Assembly (NCBI GenBank): GCA_010672185.1
Contig: JAAHHL010000026.1
Span: 3,337 to 11,800, forward strand
Length of the DNA: 8,464 nt
Source: Caldora sp. SIO3E6
GTDB taxonomy: Bacteria > Cyanobacteriota > Cyanobacteriia > Cyanobacteriales > Coleofasciculaceae
Direction of reading: 5' to 3'
In this document: positions 1 to 6,485 of the stretch, one piece after another
Numbering within the stretch: position 1 is the first letter of the stretch
Layout: each line of letters begins with the position of its first letter
Position numbers and translations under genes: made by a program
Notes under the pieces: generated by a model
Seen by the model: only the letters and a program-made list of their open reading frames with translations
What the model was told of the DNA's origin: nothing
Database searches by the model: none

Positions 1-135
1 CCTCAGATGGGTAGTAATACCATCGGCACCAGCCAATTCTGCCAATACCGCTGCCGCCACCGGATCTGGTTCAACCGTGCGCCGCGCCTGCCGAATTGTG
101 GCAATGTGGTCGATATTAACGCCAAGAGTCAGCAA
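1..135 (-). CDS. pdxJ: Pyridoxine 5'-phosphate synthase, N-terminal 45 codons (cut by window edge)
   Basis: The minus strand translates to LLTLGVNIDHIATIRQAR followed by RTVEPDPVAAAVLAELAGAD and GITTHLR, which is the conserved start of PdxJ. The family condenses 3-amino-2-oxopropyl phosphate (1-amino-acetone 3-phosphate) with 1-deoxy-D-xylulose 5-phosphate to make pyridoxine 5'-phosphate in the DXP-dependent vitamin B6 pathway, in the cytosol. The visible part covers the first beta strand with the GVNIDHIATIRQAR signature and the following helix with DP and AE residues. I chose the TTG at 133-135 because no ATG or GTG in this frame fits the family start, and an AGGAGAAG Shine-Dalgarno lies 7 nt upstream. 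The remaining roughly 200 codons lie beyond position 1. The gene points away from the rest of the window, and the next gene on the same strand is separated by 128 bp holding a heptamer array. Confidence 0.93.
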   Translation of the reverse strand, partial: MLTLGVNIDHIATIRQARRTVEPDPVAAAVLAELAGADGITTHLR

Positions 136-142
136 TTGCGTT

Positions 143-150
143 CTTCTCCT
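143..150 (-). promoter_or_regulatory. Shine-Dalgarno of pdxJ that fixes a TTG start
   Basis: On the minus strand AGGAGAAG lies 7 nt before the TTG at 135-133. This spacing is ideal and supports TTG as the true initiator of pdxJ, which matches where the conserved protein begins. Confidence 0.7.
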
Positions 151-184
151 GAATAAGCACAAGTCTTCACCAAATCTATGGTAA

Positions 185-240
185 TTTGTTGTTTGTCATT
201 TGTCATTTGTTGTTTGTTGTTTGTTGTTTGTTGTTTGTTG
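185..240. repeat. Heptamer short tandem repeat array (8 units)
   Basis: Eight back-to-back 7-bp units read TTTGTTG, TTTGTCA, TTTGTCA and then five TTTGTTG on the plus strand (CAACAAA/TGACAAA on minus). This is the cyanobacterial STRR type of repeat. It sits between the stop of the 570-codon gene (264) and the pdxJ start, and forms the last block of the composite cassette also present at 3112-3300. The array has no coding meaning; unit number is likely to vary between strains. Confidence 0.85.
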
Positions 241-263
241 TTTGGGAATTGGAATTAGTGAGT

Positions 264-1976
264 TTACATATCTCCCTCATCTTCCTTGTCTCCCTTGTCT
301 CCCTCATCTTCCTTGTCTCCCTCATCTTCCTTGTCTCCCTCATCTTTCTTGTCTCCCTCATCTTTCTTGTCTCCCTTGTCTCCCTCATCTTCCTTGTCTC
401 CCTTGCCTCCCTCATCTTCATCTCCCCGCGTCTCCGCGTCCCCGCGTCCCCGCGTCTCTTCTATCTCTCTTGTCTCCACCTCCCCGCGTCTCCGAGTCTC
501 CCTTGTCTCCTCAGCTTGGGCGACTTGACGATAGGTATCTAAAACGGAGGCAATGGCTTGTGTTCGTCGCAGCTGATCTCGGTATACACATTGCCATTCA
601 GTTATAGGCTGTTTTTCTCTAGCGCAAATTCCTAAGAGTCCTGTAGCTTGGTTCTCACCTTGTTGAAAATCAATCTCCTGATACTCGTTAAGGTAAAAAG
701 ATGCAGTTCTAGCCCAAGCGATCGCTTCTACCCCAGTTTGACCTGTCAGGCTTGCCAAAATCAAGGCTTCAGGAAATCTGCGAGAATGGATAACGTTCGC
801 TTGGTTGTAAAGGTCGGCAGTATTCAGCAAGAATTCTATATTTTTACTAGGATCAATCCCTGCTGCTTGTAAATCTGCAAGATGGGTAGGTATTTGAGCT
901 ATAGAGCGCTGGGAACACAACTTTTCAGCAACAGCTAGATTGCCTCCACTACGCCCTTGGTCACTACAAGGTCCATAATTAGTTACGACCTCTCCCCAAG
1001 ATAAGTTACCTGGATCAGTATGTCCAAAGTAGAGTGCTGTTTTCTCTACATAGAGATTGCCGTCGTCAATAAATAAGCGATAATTTCCCTCAGCTACGCC
1101 AATTGCTACCATTCCGAGAGAAACAGGGGTGGCAAAAAGGGCAGAATAGGGATCTAGGTTGGCTTCTTCCTCTAAACTAGTAGATATAACTTCTTGATTA
1201 GCTTCAGATGGTAGTTCTTGAGAAGTATCCTCTGGAGTGTCATCTGCTTCAGCAACTGGTTCTAGAGGGCAGGAGTCAGGAGCCGATGGAAGGCAGGATG
1301 CTTTAATATTTGTCTTATCTGCCTTTTGTCCATTGTTAATTGCTGGTTTATTTTCATCTTGTTGCTCTGGAGGGTCGGCTATTTCCTTGTCTTTCTCCTT
1401 AGCATCCGGTTTAGAGAGAGCACTGAGTTGCTTCCTTAGTTGTGGGGAAACTTCCTTAGGAGTATTGGATTGGGAAACTTTCTTGGGAGTAGTGGTAGGT
1501 GAGACAGAAGCTAGTGGTGGGGAGGTTTCCTGGGAAGTATCAGTAGATGGCGCAGAAAACTGTCGAGAGCGTTTCTGAGAATTACGAGGAGATGCTCGAT
1601 AAAATCGCTGCCTTGGGGTAGGAGTTTCTATTTTAGGAATAGGAGGCAGGGTTAGTAGTGGTGGTTTTTCTAGGGCAGGAAGATCCTGTGGTGTAATTGA
1701 GGGTAGGGTCGGTAGTGGTGTTGCTGCTGTTGGGATATTCTCTTGAGTAGAAGACTCCGATGGGAATAGAGGTACTGAGATATCTTCTGGAATAATAGAA
1801 GAGTCCAATTGGTAAAGTAAGTCTGTTTGAGTTTTAGCTTCCTCAGGAGTGATAGTAGCAGCCAAATTGCGATGCTTTTTATCTTGCCCTGAGGTAGAGG
1901 AGAAGACTTGGAAGGCTACTGCTGTCCCCACGAAACCAAGCAATGCCACTCGTAAAAACCATTTCCAATCCAACAT
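264..1976 (-). CDS. Membrane-anchored protein of unknown function with a repeat-encoded C-terminal tail
   Basis: I do not recognise a named family. The 570-residue product starts MLDWKWFLRVALLGFVGTAV, a basic/aromatic start followed by a hydrophobic stretch (about residues 5-25), so it is probably a signal anchor or signal peptide. Residues ~30-275 are low-complexity, rich in P, S, T, E and Q, like a periplasmic linker. Residues ~275-490 form the only globular part, with IGVAEGNYRLF, YFGHTDPGN, four or so cysteines (for example GPCSDQGRSG and LGICAREK) and WARTASFYLNEY. The AEG...GHTDPGN pattern resembles unnamed exported cyanobacterial proteins I recall; that is recollection, not a search. 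From about residue 495 the chain is pure translated DNA repeat (ETRETRRRGEVETRE, then GDKEDEGDKGDK), ending at TAA 264-266. The natural C-terminus was probably near QVAQAEE. The ATG at 1974-1976 has only a weak AGG upstream. No operon partner is evident; pdxJ follows 128 bp downstream. Confidence 0.75.
   Translation of the reverse strand: MLDWKWFLRVALLGFVGTAVAFQVFSSTSGQDKKHRNLAATITPEEAKTQTDLLYQLDSSIIPEDISVPLFPSESSTQENIPTAATPLPTLPSITPQDLPALEKPPLLTLPPIPKIETPTPRQRFYRASPRNSQKRSRQFSAPSTDTSQETSPPLASVSPTTTPKKVSQSNTPKEVSPQLRKQLSALSKPDAKEKDKEIADPPEQQDENKPAINNGQKADKTNIKASCLPSAPDSCPLEPVAEADDTPEDTSQELPSEANQEVISTSLEEEANLDPYSALFATPVSLGMVAIGVAEGNYRLFIDDGNLYVEKTALYFGHTDPGNLSWGEVVTNYGPCSDQGRSGGNLAVAEKLCSQRSIAQIPTHLADLQAAGIDPSKNIEFLLNTADLYNQANVIHSRRFPEALILASLTGQTGVEAIAWARTASFYLNEYQEIDFQQGENQATGLLGICAREKQPITEWQCVYRDQLRRTQAIASVLDTYRQVAQAEETRETRRRGEVETREIEETRGRGDAETRGDEDEGGKGDKEDEGDKGDKKDEGDKKDEGDKEDEGDKEDEGDKGDKEDEGDM
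267..510. repeat. Composite repeat inside the 3' end of the 570-codon gene
   Basis: Read on the minus strand, this stretch has a GC-rich part at about 421-510 built from GACGCGGGGA and GGAGACGCGGGG variants. It is followed by alternating GGGAGACAAG and GAAGATGAG nonamers at about 267-420. The nonamers keep the gene's frame and are read as GDK and EDE. The boundary with the heptamer array is the segment at 241-266, which contains CCAATTCCCAA on the minus strand. The same order of blocks occurs at 3112-3300. Confidence 0.8.
718..725. repeat. HIP1 octameric palindrome
   Basis: GCGATCGC, the highly iterated palindrome typical of many cyanobacterial genomes. Further exact copies lie at 7623-7630 (inside the truncated kinase) and 8143-8150 (upstream of the CRISPR leader). 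Near-matches such as CGCGATCG occur at about 3371. This is the main evidence for a cyanobacterial host. Confidence 0.85.
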
Positions 1977-2065
1977 AAGTTGCCTAATCTAATGATGAAT
2001 ACACCAATCAATTGCCACTTCAATTTAGATACACACAGAAATAAACCCTGTCAGGATAATATTTA

Positions 2066-2222
2066 GCACTAGTGCAGCTAGGCAGAAGTCCTTGAGCACC
2101 TCAAAAGAGACAAGGGAGACAAGGGGGACAAGGGGGACAAGGGGGACAAGGGGGACAAGGGGGACAAGGGGGACAAGGAGATTTTAGCTGCTCAGTTATT
2201 TCCACGCCCGCTGCACTAGTGC
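2066..2222. repeat. 13-bp inverted repeats flanking a nonamer array
   Basis: GCACTAGTGCAGC at 2066-2078 is matched by its exact reverse complement GCTGCACTAGTGC at 2210-2222. The core GCACTAGTGC is itself a 10-bp palindrome. GGCAGAAG follows each copy at a short distance (2081 and 2229). The two arms enclose the nonamer array at 2109-2180, so the array seems to have grown inside, or been delivered with, a palindromic repeat. The intergenic stretch 1977-2343 holds no convincing gene; apart from this it contains only the heptamer array next to the following start codon. Confidence 0.6.
2109..2180. repeat. GACAAGGGG nonamer tandem array (8 units)
   Basis: Eight consecutive 9-bp units begin at 2109 and repeat every 9 bp with variants GACAAGGGA, GACAAGGGG and GACAAGGAG. 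This is the same unit as at 3142-3222 and 7791-7979. Here it is intergenic, between two divergent genes, and ends about 160 bp before the AAA-like gene. Confidence 0.9.
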
Positions 2223-2305
2223 ATCCCGGCAGAAGGCAGAACCCACCCCTCACCCCTCCAAGGAGAGAATAGGAGTCAGGTAGTTAACTCATTTAACAAT
2301 TTAAC

Positions 2306-2354
2306 CAAATAACAAACTACCAACAACAAATGACAAATGACAAATGACAAACTA
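2306..2354. repeat. Heptamer array containing the start codon of the AAA-like gene (7 units)
   Basis: Seven 7-bp units run CAAATAA, CAAACTA, CCAACAA, three CAAATGA, CAAACTA. The last CAAATGA supplies the ATG at 2344 and the following unit encodes the first residues after Met. Three ATGs therefore sit 7 bp apart (2330, 2337, 2344) and only the last is in frame with the protein. The first opens a 5-codon reading frame ending in the TGA at 2345. No Shine-Dalgarno is visible in the array. Confidence 0.75.
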
Positions 2355-3264
2355 CCAATATCAAATTGGGGGCAGTTTACCAGTTGATGCTCCCACCTAT
2401 GTCAGGCGACAAGCAGATGAAGACCTTTATCATGCCTTAAAAACAGGAGAATTTTGCTATGTCCTCAATTCTCGACAAATGGGTAAGTCTTCCCTGAGGG
2501 TCAAAACCATGCAGCGATTGCAAGCAGAAGGATTTGCTTGTGCTGCAATTGATATTACTGCTATTGGTACTGCCGATATCACTCCAGAGGAGTGGTATGC
2601 CGGGGTAATAGACAGTATTGTTAGTAGCCTGGAACTTTATGAGGAATTTGATTTAGATGACTGGTGGGAATATAACAGCAGGTTGTCTAATGTCAACCGC
2701 TTTAGCAAGTTTATCGAAGAGATTCTAATCAAATCAATTCAGCAAAAACTGGTGATTTTTGTAGACGAAATCGACAGTATCCTCAGCTTAAAGTTCAATA
2801 TTGATGACTTTTTTGCTGTCATTCGTGATTGCTACAATAAACGGGTAGATAATCCAGATTACCAGCGACTGGCATTTGTCCTAATCGGAGTAGCGACTCC
2901 CTCAGATTTGATTCAAGACAAGCAGCGCACACCTTTTAATATTGGTAGAGCAATTGAATTAACTGGTTTTAGCTTAGAGGAAGCTGAACCCTTAGTTGTC
3001 GGGTTAGCAGCAAAAGTGAGCAATCCCCAAGCAGTCCTGCAAGCAGTGTTGAACTGGACAGGGGGACAGCCGTTTCTGACTCAAAAGCTGTGTCAGTTAA
3101 TCGTGCAGGAAGGGGTGAGGGAGGGACGCGGAGAGAAGAGAGACAAGGGAGATAAGGGAGACAAGGGAGACAAGGGAGATAAGGAAGACAAGGGAGACAA
3201 GGGAGACAAGGTAGATAAGAAGACATTGCCAATTCCCAAGCAACCAACAACCAACAACAAATAA
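2344..3264 (+). CDS. AAA-like domain (AAA_35 type) half of the interrupted ATPase-WD40 protein
   Basis: The 306-residue product is a STAND/AAA-like P-loop ATPase domain. Residues 42-50 give the Walker A region NSRQMGKSS with the lysine-serine pair. Residues 136-144 give Walker B LVIFVDEID, and a sensor-like strand FVLIGVATPSDL follows at 178-189. GGQPFLTQKLCQLIVQEG near residue 240 is the typical start of the winged-helix part. From about residue 256 the sequence is repeat-derived (VREGRGEKRDKGDKGDK and PIPKQPTTNNK) and is not part of the family. If translated alone, the protein would have the nucleotide-binding core but lack the rest of its helical domain, the membrane segment and the propeller. 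The ATG at 2344 was chosen because YQYQIGGSLP follows at once, as in homologs I recall. It lies in a heptamer array without a clear ribosome binding site. Confidence 0.85.
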   Translation: MTNYQYQIGGSLPVDAPTYVRRQADEDLYHALKTGEFCYVLNSRQMGKSSLRVKTMQRLQAEGFACAAIDITAIGTADITPEEWYAGVIDSIVSSLELYEEFDLDDWWEYNSRLSNVNRFSKFIEEILIKSIQQKLVIFVDEIDSILSLKFNIDDFFAVIRDCYNKRVDNPDYQRLAFVLIGVATPSDLIQDKQRTPFNIGRAIELTGFSLEEAEPLVVGLAAKVSNPQAVLQAVLNWTGGQPFLTQKLCQLIVQEGVREGRGEKRDKGDKGDKGDKGDKEDKGDKGDKVDKKTLPIPKQPTTNNK

Positions 3265-3300
3265 CCAACAACCAACAACCAAAAACAAACAACAATTTCC
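3112..3300 (+). repeat. Composite repeat cassette inserted in the ATPase-WD40 gene, carrying the stop codon
   Basis: The order is a GGGACGCGGAGAG segment (about 3123-3136), nine nonamers GACAAGGGA/GATAAGGGA (3142-3222), the link CCAATTCCCAA (about 3229-3239), and seven heptamers (3244-3292: CCAACAA twice, CAAATAA, CCAACAA twice, CCAAAAA, CAAACAA). The nonamers are read as GDK and preserve frame. The TAA at 3262-3264 is the last three bases of the CAAATAA unit. Family-like protein sequence stops just before the cassette and resumes just after it, so the cassette lies at a domain-linker position. Confidence 0.8.
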
Positions 3301-6075
3301 CAAATTGTACGATCGCATATTATTGAAAATTGGGAAAGGCAGGATGAACCGGAGCATTTACGGACAATTCGCGATCGTTTGCTCTTTAATAAGCAAAGAG
3401 CAGGTAGATTACTGGGAATATATCAGCAAATTTTGACCTCTACCGGATTAGAGGGGGTAATTGCTGATGCTAGCTACGAACAGATGGAATTGCGGCTATC
3501 GGGATTAGTGGTAGAAAAGCAGAGTCAGTTAAGAATCTACAACCAGATTTATCAGGAGGTTTTTAACCAGACTTGGGTTGAGCAAGCCTTGACTGATTTG
3601 CGCCCCTATGCAGAGGCGATAACTGCTTGGTTAGCTTCCCACTGCGAGGATAAGTCGCGGCTGTTGCGGGGACAGGCATTACAGGATGCTCAAGCTTGGG
3701 CAGCAGATAAAAGCTTAAGCGATCAAGATTACCAATTTTTAGCTGCTAGCCAGGAATTGGCTAAGCGAGATGTACAAATTGCTCTAGACGCAGAGAGACA
3801 GGCAAAGCAAATTTTAGCTCAGGCGCAACGGAAAGTTGAACTAGCCTTGGAGGAAGAAAGGCAGGTGAATCAGCGGTTGGCTCAGGCGCAACGGAAAGCT
3901 AAAAGACAGATGCACATTGGTGCTGCAATCTTAGCGATCTCTTTATTGGGAGCAACAGCCGCAGTAGTGGTAGCTGGGAAGGCAAATCTCAAACTACTGT
4001 CCACAAAAACAGAACTAGAAACAGCAAATCAAGAGCGGGACTTGGCCAAATTAGAATTAAAAGAGACACGACAAGGAATTAAAGTAGCTATTGAGCAGGA
4101 AAAAGCTGCACAAAGAGTAGTCACTAGAGTTAAACAAGAACAGAAGCAAGCTAAGGAAGCGCAGAAATTAGCAGCACAACAAGCTCAAGAAGCCAATCAG
4201 AAATTAGTTGTTGCCAAAACTGATTTAACCAAGGTTAGTAGGGAAGCCAAACAGAAAACGGAAGAGTTGGACAAGGTCAAACAAGAGGTTCAATCAGGGA
4301 CTCAAAGGATCAAATCTGCGGGGGAAGAAGTAGAAAGAGCCAAACGCAAACAACAGAGTGCACAAACCCAAGCTTCACAAGCGCAGCAACAAATTGCGAA
4401 AGTTCAAGTTGCTCATGAGGAAGCTCAAGCTGATTATAATCAAGCCAAAGCAGCTCTCCAACAAGCTAATCAAGAACTTCAAGAAAAACAGCAAGCTCTT
4501 CAGAATGCACGGAAAGGTACCAAATTAGAAATCGCAGGACGTAATGCTTTGCGACAGTTTGAGTCTGTGGAAATAGAAGCTTTACTATCCGCCGTTAAAG
4601 TAGGACATGAATTAAAACAACTAGTTCAAAATAAGTCTTTACGGCAAAACTATCCAGCTGCTAGTCCTCTACTAGCCTTACATAAAATCCTCAACAATAT
4701 CAATGAACGCAACCAGTTTAGTAGTCACCAAGATAAAATTTTGAGTGTAAGTTTTAGCCCCGATGGGAAGCACCTTGCTACAGCGGGAAAAGATGGTACA
4801 GTCAAACTTTGGAACTTATCTGGACAGCAACTAATAAAAATTAGAGAAAATCAGGGCACAGTTTGGCATGTAAGTTTTAGCCCCGATGGGCAGCACCTTG
4901 CCACTGCAGGCAATGATGGTACAGCTGCTCTTTGGAGCTTATCTGGAGAACAATTAGCAAAATTTAAAGGACATCAGGGTGCAGTCCGGAGTTTAAGTTT
5001 TAGTCCTGATGGCCAAATGGTTGTAACGGCAGGAAATAATGGTAATCTTGCTCTTTGGAACCTATCTGGAGAGCAATTAACAAAATTTAAGGGGCATCAG
5101 GGTACAGTCTGGGGTGTCAGTTTTAGTCCTGATGGACAGCTAATTGCAACAGTTTTAAAGAACGGTACGGCTAAACTTTGGAATTTGTCTGGAGAGGAAC
5201 TAGGTGAAAATTTTAAAGGCACGCAAGGTGCAATTAAAAGTGTAAGTTTTAGTCCCGATGGGAGTTATCTGGCAACCGCAGAAACTAATGGTAAGGTAAA
5301 ACTTTGGGATATCTCCAAATTTAGTAACAATCAATTACAACCGTGGATCAGAAGATTTGGCAAAGAGCAACCAATACCACAAATAGAAGAATTTAAAGGC
5401 CACAAAGGTGCGGTTAACAGTATGAGCTTTAGTCCCGATGGGCAGTATCTGACAACGGCAGGCAAGGATGGCACAATAAGAGTCTGGGTTATTCCCCAAA
5501 AACCATCATCTTTATGGGAGGAAAACAAAAAAAGCTATTGGTTAAGTTTCAGCCCCAATGGACAACTTTTTGCTACTGGGGGGAAAAGCGGTGTTCAACT
5601 CTGGAATCTATCTGGGGAAAAGTTGGTTCAATTACCCCATGAGAAACCAGTTTGGGGCGTAAGTTTCAGCCCCCAGGGGCAAAGCTTAGCTACAGTAGGA
5701 GAGGATGGTTTTGTACGGCTCTGGAACTTATCTGGGAAGCAGTTAGCACAATGGAAAGCTCACCAGGAGAAAATTTGGTGGGTGGAAATTAGTCCTGATG
5801 GCAAGTACCTCGCCACAGCAAGTACAGATGGTACAGCCAAGCTTTGGAATTTGTCAGGAGAGCAAGTTACTGAATTTACTGAACATCAGGGTGAAGTTTT
5901 GACTGCGAGTTTTCACCCTAACGGGCAAAGCTTAGTCACCGTAGGGGAAGATGCCTCAGGGGGTGACAAGCAGGCTGAAGCCTTTAGAGAGTTAGTTTTT
6001 GACCTCATTGACTTCCCCAAAGATGGACTCTTATTGACAGGCTTATTGAGAATGAGATTGATGTCAAGTGTTTGA
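3265..6075 (+). CDS. Helical/TM/coiled-coil/WD40 half of the interrupted ATPase-WD40 protein
   Basis: The frame is open from 3265. The first possible bacterial start is TTG at 3379, without a Shine-Dalgarno, so independent initiation is doubtful. Counting from 3379 (898 codons), residues 1-~135 complete the helical part next to the AAA-like domain (ASYEQMELRLSGLV, DLRPYAEAITAWLAS, LSDQDYQFLAASQELAKRD). Residues ~178-200 are one hydrophobic membrane segment (IGAAILAISLLGATAAVVVA), and ~205-395 are a long Q/K/E/A-rich coiled coil. From ~447 there are nine WD40-type repeats, most with SFSPDG...LATAG..G.. KLWNLSGEQL, and a tenth that breaks off after VTVGEDA. The final ~38 residues (GGDKQAEAFRELVFDL and on) do not look like a WD blade, so the 3' end may be rearranged. 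By analogy, the propeller would be a protein-binding platform and the AAA-like part a switch; no substrate can be named. Confidence 0.8.
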   Translation, partial: PTTNNQKQTTISQIVRSHIIENWERQDEPEHLRTIRDRLLFNKQRAGRLLGIYQQILTSTGLEGVIADASYEQMELRLSGLVVEKQSQLRIYNQIYQEVFNQTWVEQALTDLRPYAEAITAWLASHCEDKSRLLRGQALQDAQAWAADKSLSDQDYQFLAASQELAKRDVQIALDAERQAKQILAQAQRKVELALEEERQVNQRLAQAQRKAKRQMHIGAAILAISLLGATAAVVVAGKANLKLLSTKTELETANQERDLAKLELKETRQGIKVAIEQEKAAQRVVTRVKQEQKQAKEAQKLAAQQAQEANQKLVVAKTDLTKVSREAKQKTEELDKVKQEVQSGTQRIKSAGEEVERAKRKQQSAQTQASQAQQQIAKVQVAHEEAQADYNQAKAALQQANQELQEKQQALQNARKGTKLEIAGRNALRQFESVEIEALLSAVKVGHELKQLVQNKSLRQNYPAASPLLALHKILNNINERNQFSSHQDKILSVSFSPDGKHLATAGKDGTVKLWNLSGQQLIKIRENQGTVWHVSFSPDGQHLATAGNDGTAALWSLSGEQLAKFKGHQGAVRSLSFSPDGQMVVTAGNNGNLALWNLSGEQLTKFKGHQGTVWGVSFSPDGQLIATVLKNGTAKLWNLSGEELGENFKGTQGAIKSVSFSPDGSYLATAETNGKVKLWDISKFSNNQLQPWIRRFGKEQPIPQIEEFKGHKGAVNSMSFSPDGQYLTTAGKDGTIRVWVIPQKPSSLWEENKKSYWLSFSPNGQLFATGGKSGVQLWNLSGEKLVQLPHEKPVWGVSFSPQGQSLATVGEDGFVRLWNLSGKQLAQWKAHQEKIWWVEISPDGKYLATASTDGTAKLWNLSGEQVTEFTEHQGEVLTASFHPNGQSLVTVGEDASGGDKQAEAFRELVFDLIDFPKDGLLLTGLLRMRLMSSV

Positions 6076-6076
6076 T

Positions 6077-6095
6077 GATAATGATAATCATTTTT
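6077..6095 (+). promoter_or_regulatory. Near-consensus Fur box without an obvious target gene
   Basis: GATAATGATAATCATTTTT matches 17 of 19 positions of the classical Fur-box consensus (GATAATGATAATCATTATC). It begins 2 nt after the TGA of the WD40 frame. No intact gene starts within the next several hundred bases on either strand, since the downstream DNA is mobile-element debris. It could be the leftover operator of an iron-regulated gene that was deleted, or a chance AT-rich match. A terminator is less likely because the palindrome AATGAT-A-ATCATT leaves almost no loop. Confidence 0.45.
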
Positions 6096-6099
6096 TAGA

Positions 6100-6121
6100 G
6101 AGGGGGGAGTAGGGGCGCTTA
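6100..6121 (+). terminator. Left arm of a terminator-like palindrome split by the 727-bp element
   Basis: GAGGGGGGAGTAGGGGCGC at 6100-6118 pairs with GCGCCCCTACTCCCCCTC at 6858-6875, with a single bulged G, and the right arm is followed by TTTTT (6876-6880). Joined with the intervening DNA removed, they would form an 18-bp stem with a TTA or TAA loop and a T tract, a classic intrinsic terminator shape downstream of the WD40 gene. Here the arms are about 735 bp apart because a mobile element sits between them. Confidence 0.6.
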
Positions 6122-6426
6122 CATTGGTGTCAACTTAAGGAAAGTTGAAAAAGCCTAAATCAAAAATTAATAACCCATTTTTGAGAAGTTACTAACCGGT
6201 GCTGTTTTAAAATGAATCTAATCAAGGCTCACCGTATAGAGGAGGAAACTGTTTCCGTGCTCCTTCAACAGATGTAGTGAGTTTATGCCAGATGATATCA
6301 ACAAGGAGTGAGCTGGGAACACTTTGCTCTAATATAAGAATAACGGGCAATGCGGTCGAGCAACCCGCCGCCAGGTGATGTCATGCTATGGATGCGGTGG
6401 TACGTACCTCTGGGAACGCTGCTCAC

Positions 6427-6485
6427 ATAAAGCAGTCCCTATCTAGAAGGTTCACAAGAATGGAAACTGGTAGGGACTGCTTTAT
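6427..6485. repeat. 15-bp perfect inverted repeat (hairpin) inside the 727-bp element
   Basis: ATAAAGCAGTCCCTA at 6427-6441 is the exact reverse complement of TAGGGACTGCTTTAT at 6471-6485, with a 29-nt loop. It is a strong potential stem-loop in either strand. It could be a bidirectional terminator, a structured RNA, or a terminal hairpin of an older IS remnant nested in the element. Short frames end next to it, but none is long enough to decide. Confidence 0.6.

Larger units (their letters stand above)
2344..6075 (+). pseudogene. AAA-like ATPase / TM / coiled-coil / WD40 gene interrupted by one in-frame TAA
   Basis: The reading frames 2344-3264 and 3265-6075 are in the same frame and are separated only by the TAA at 3262-3264. 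Translation through the stop is continuous: the AAA-like domain ends near LCQLIVQEG, a repeat-derived linker follows, and then QIVRSHIIENWERQDEPEHL and TIRDRLLFNKQRAG resume the usual downstream part of this protein type. Without the stop the product would be about 1,240 residues. The stop lies inside the heptamer unit CAAATAA of an inserted repeat cassette. Changing that unit to CAAACAA would restore one open frame. I call it an interrupted gene; readthrough, reversion or a two-polypeptide product cannot be excluded. Base composition and codon use do not change across the break outside the cassette, so decay looks recent. Confidence 0.75.

Noticed and set aside
186..607. Several plus- and minus-strand ORFs rich in LVS, CLP or SPS
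   Set aside because: They are shadows of the same repeats that form the C-terminal tail of the minus-strand 570-codon gene.
1237..1578. Plus-strand ORF of 113 codons opposite the 570-codon gene
   Set aside because: It is antisense to the low-complexity linker of a longer, better supported gene and has no ribosome binding site or recognisable domain.
3379..3381. TTG at 3379 as a genuine start of a separate WD40 gene
   Set aside because: No Shine-Dalgarno precedes it, and the frame is open with family-like sequence upstream (QIVRSHIIENWERQDEPEHL), so it is an internal codon of a larger gene.
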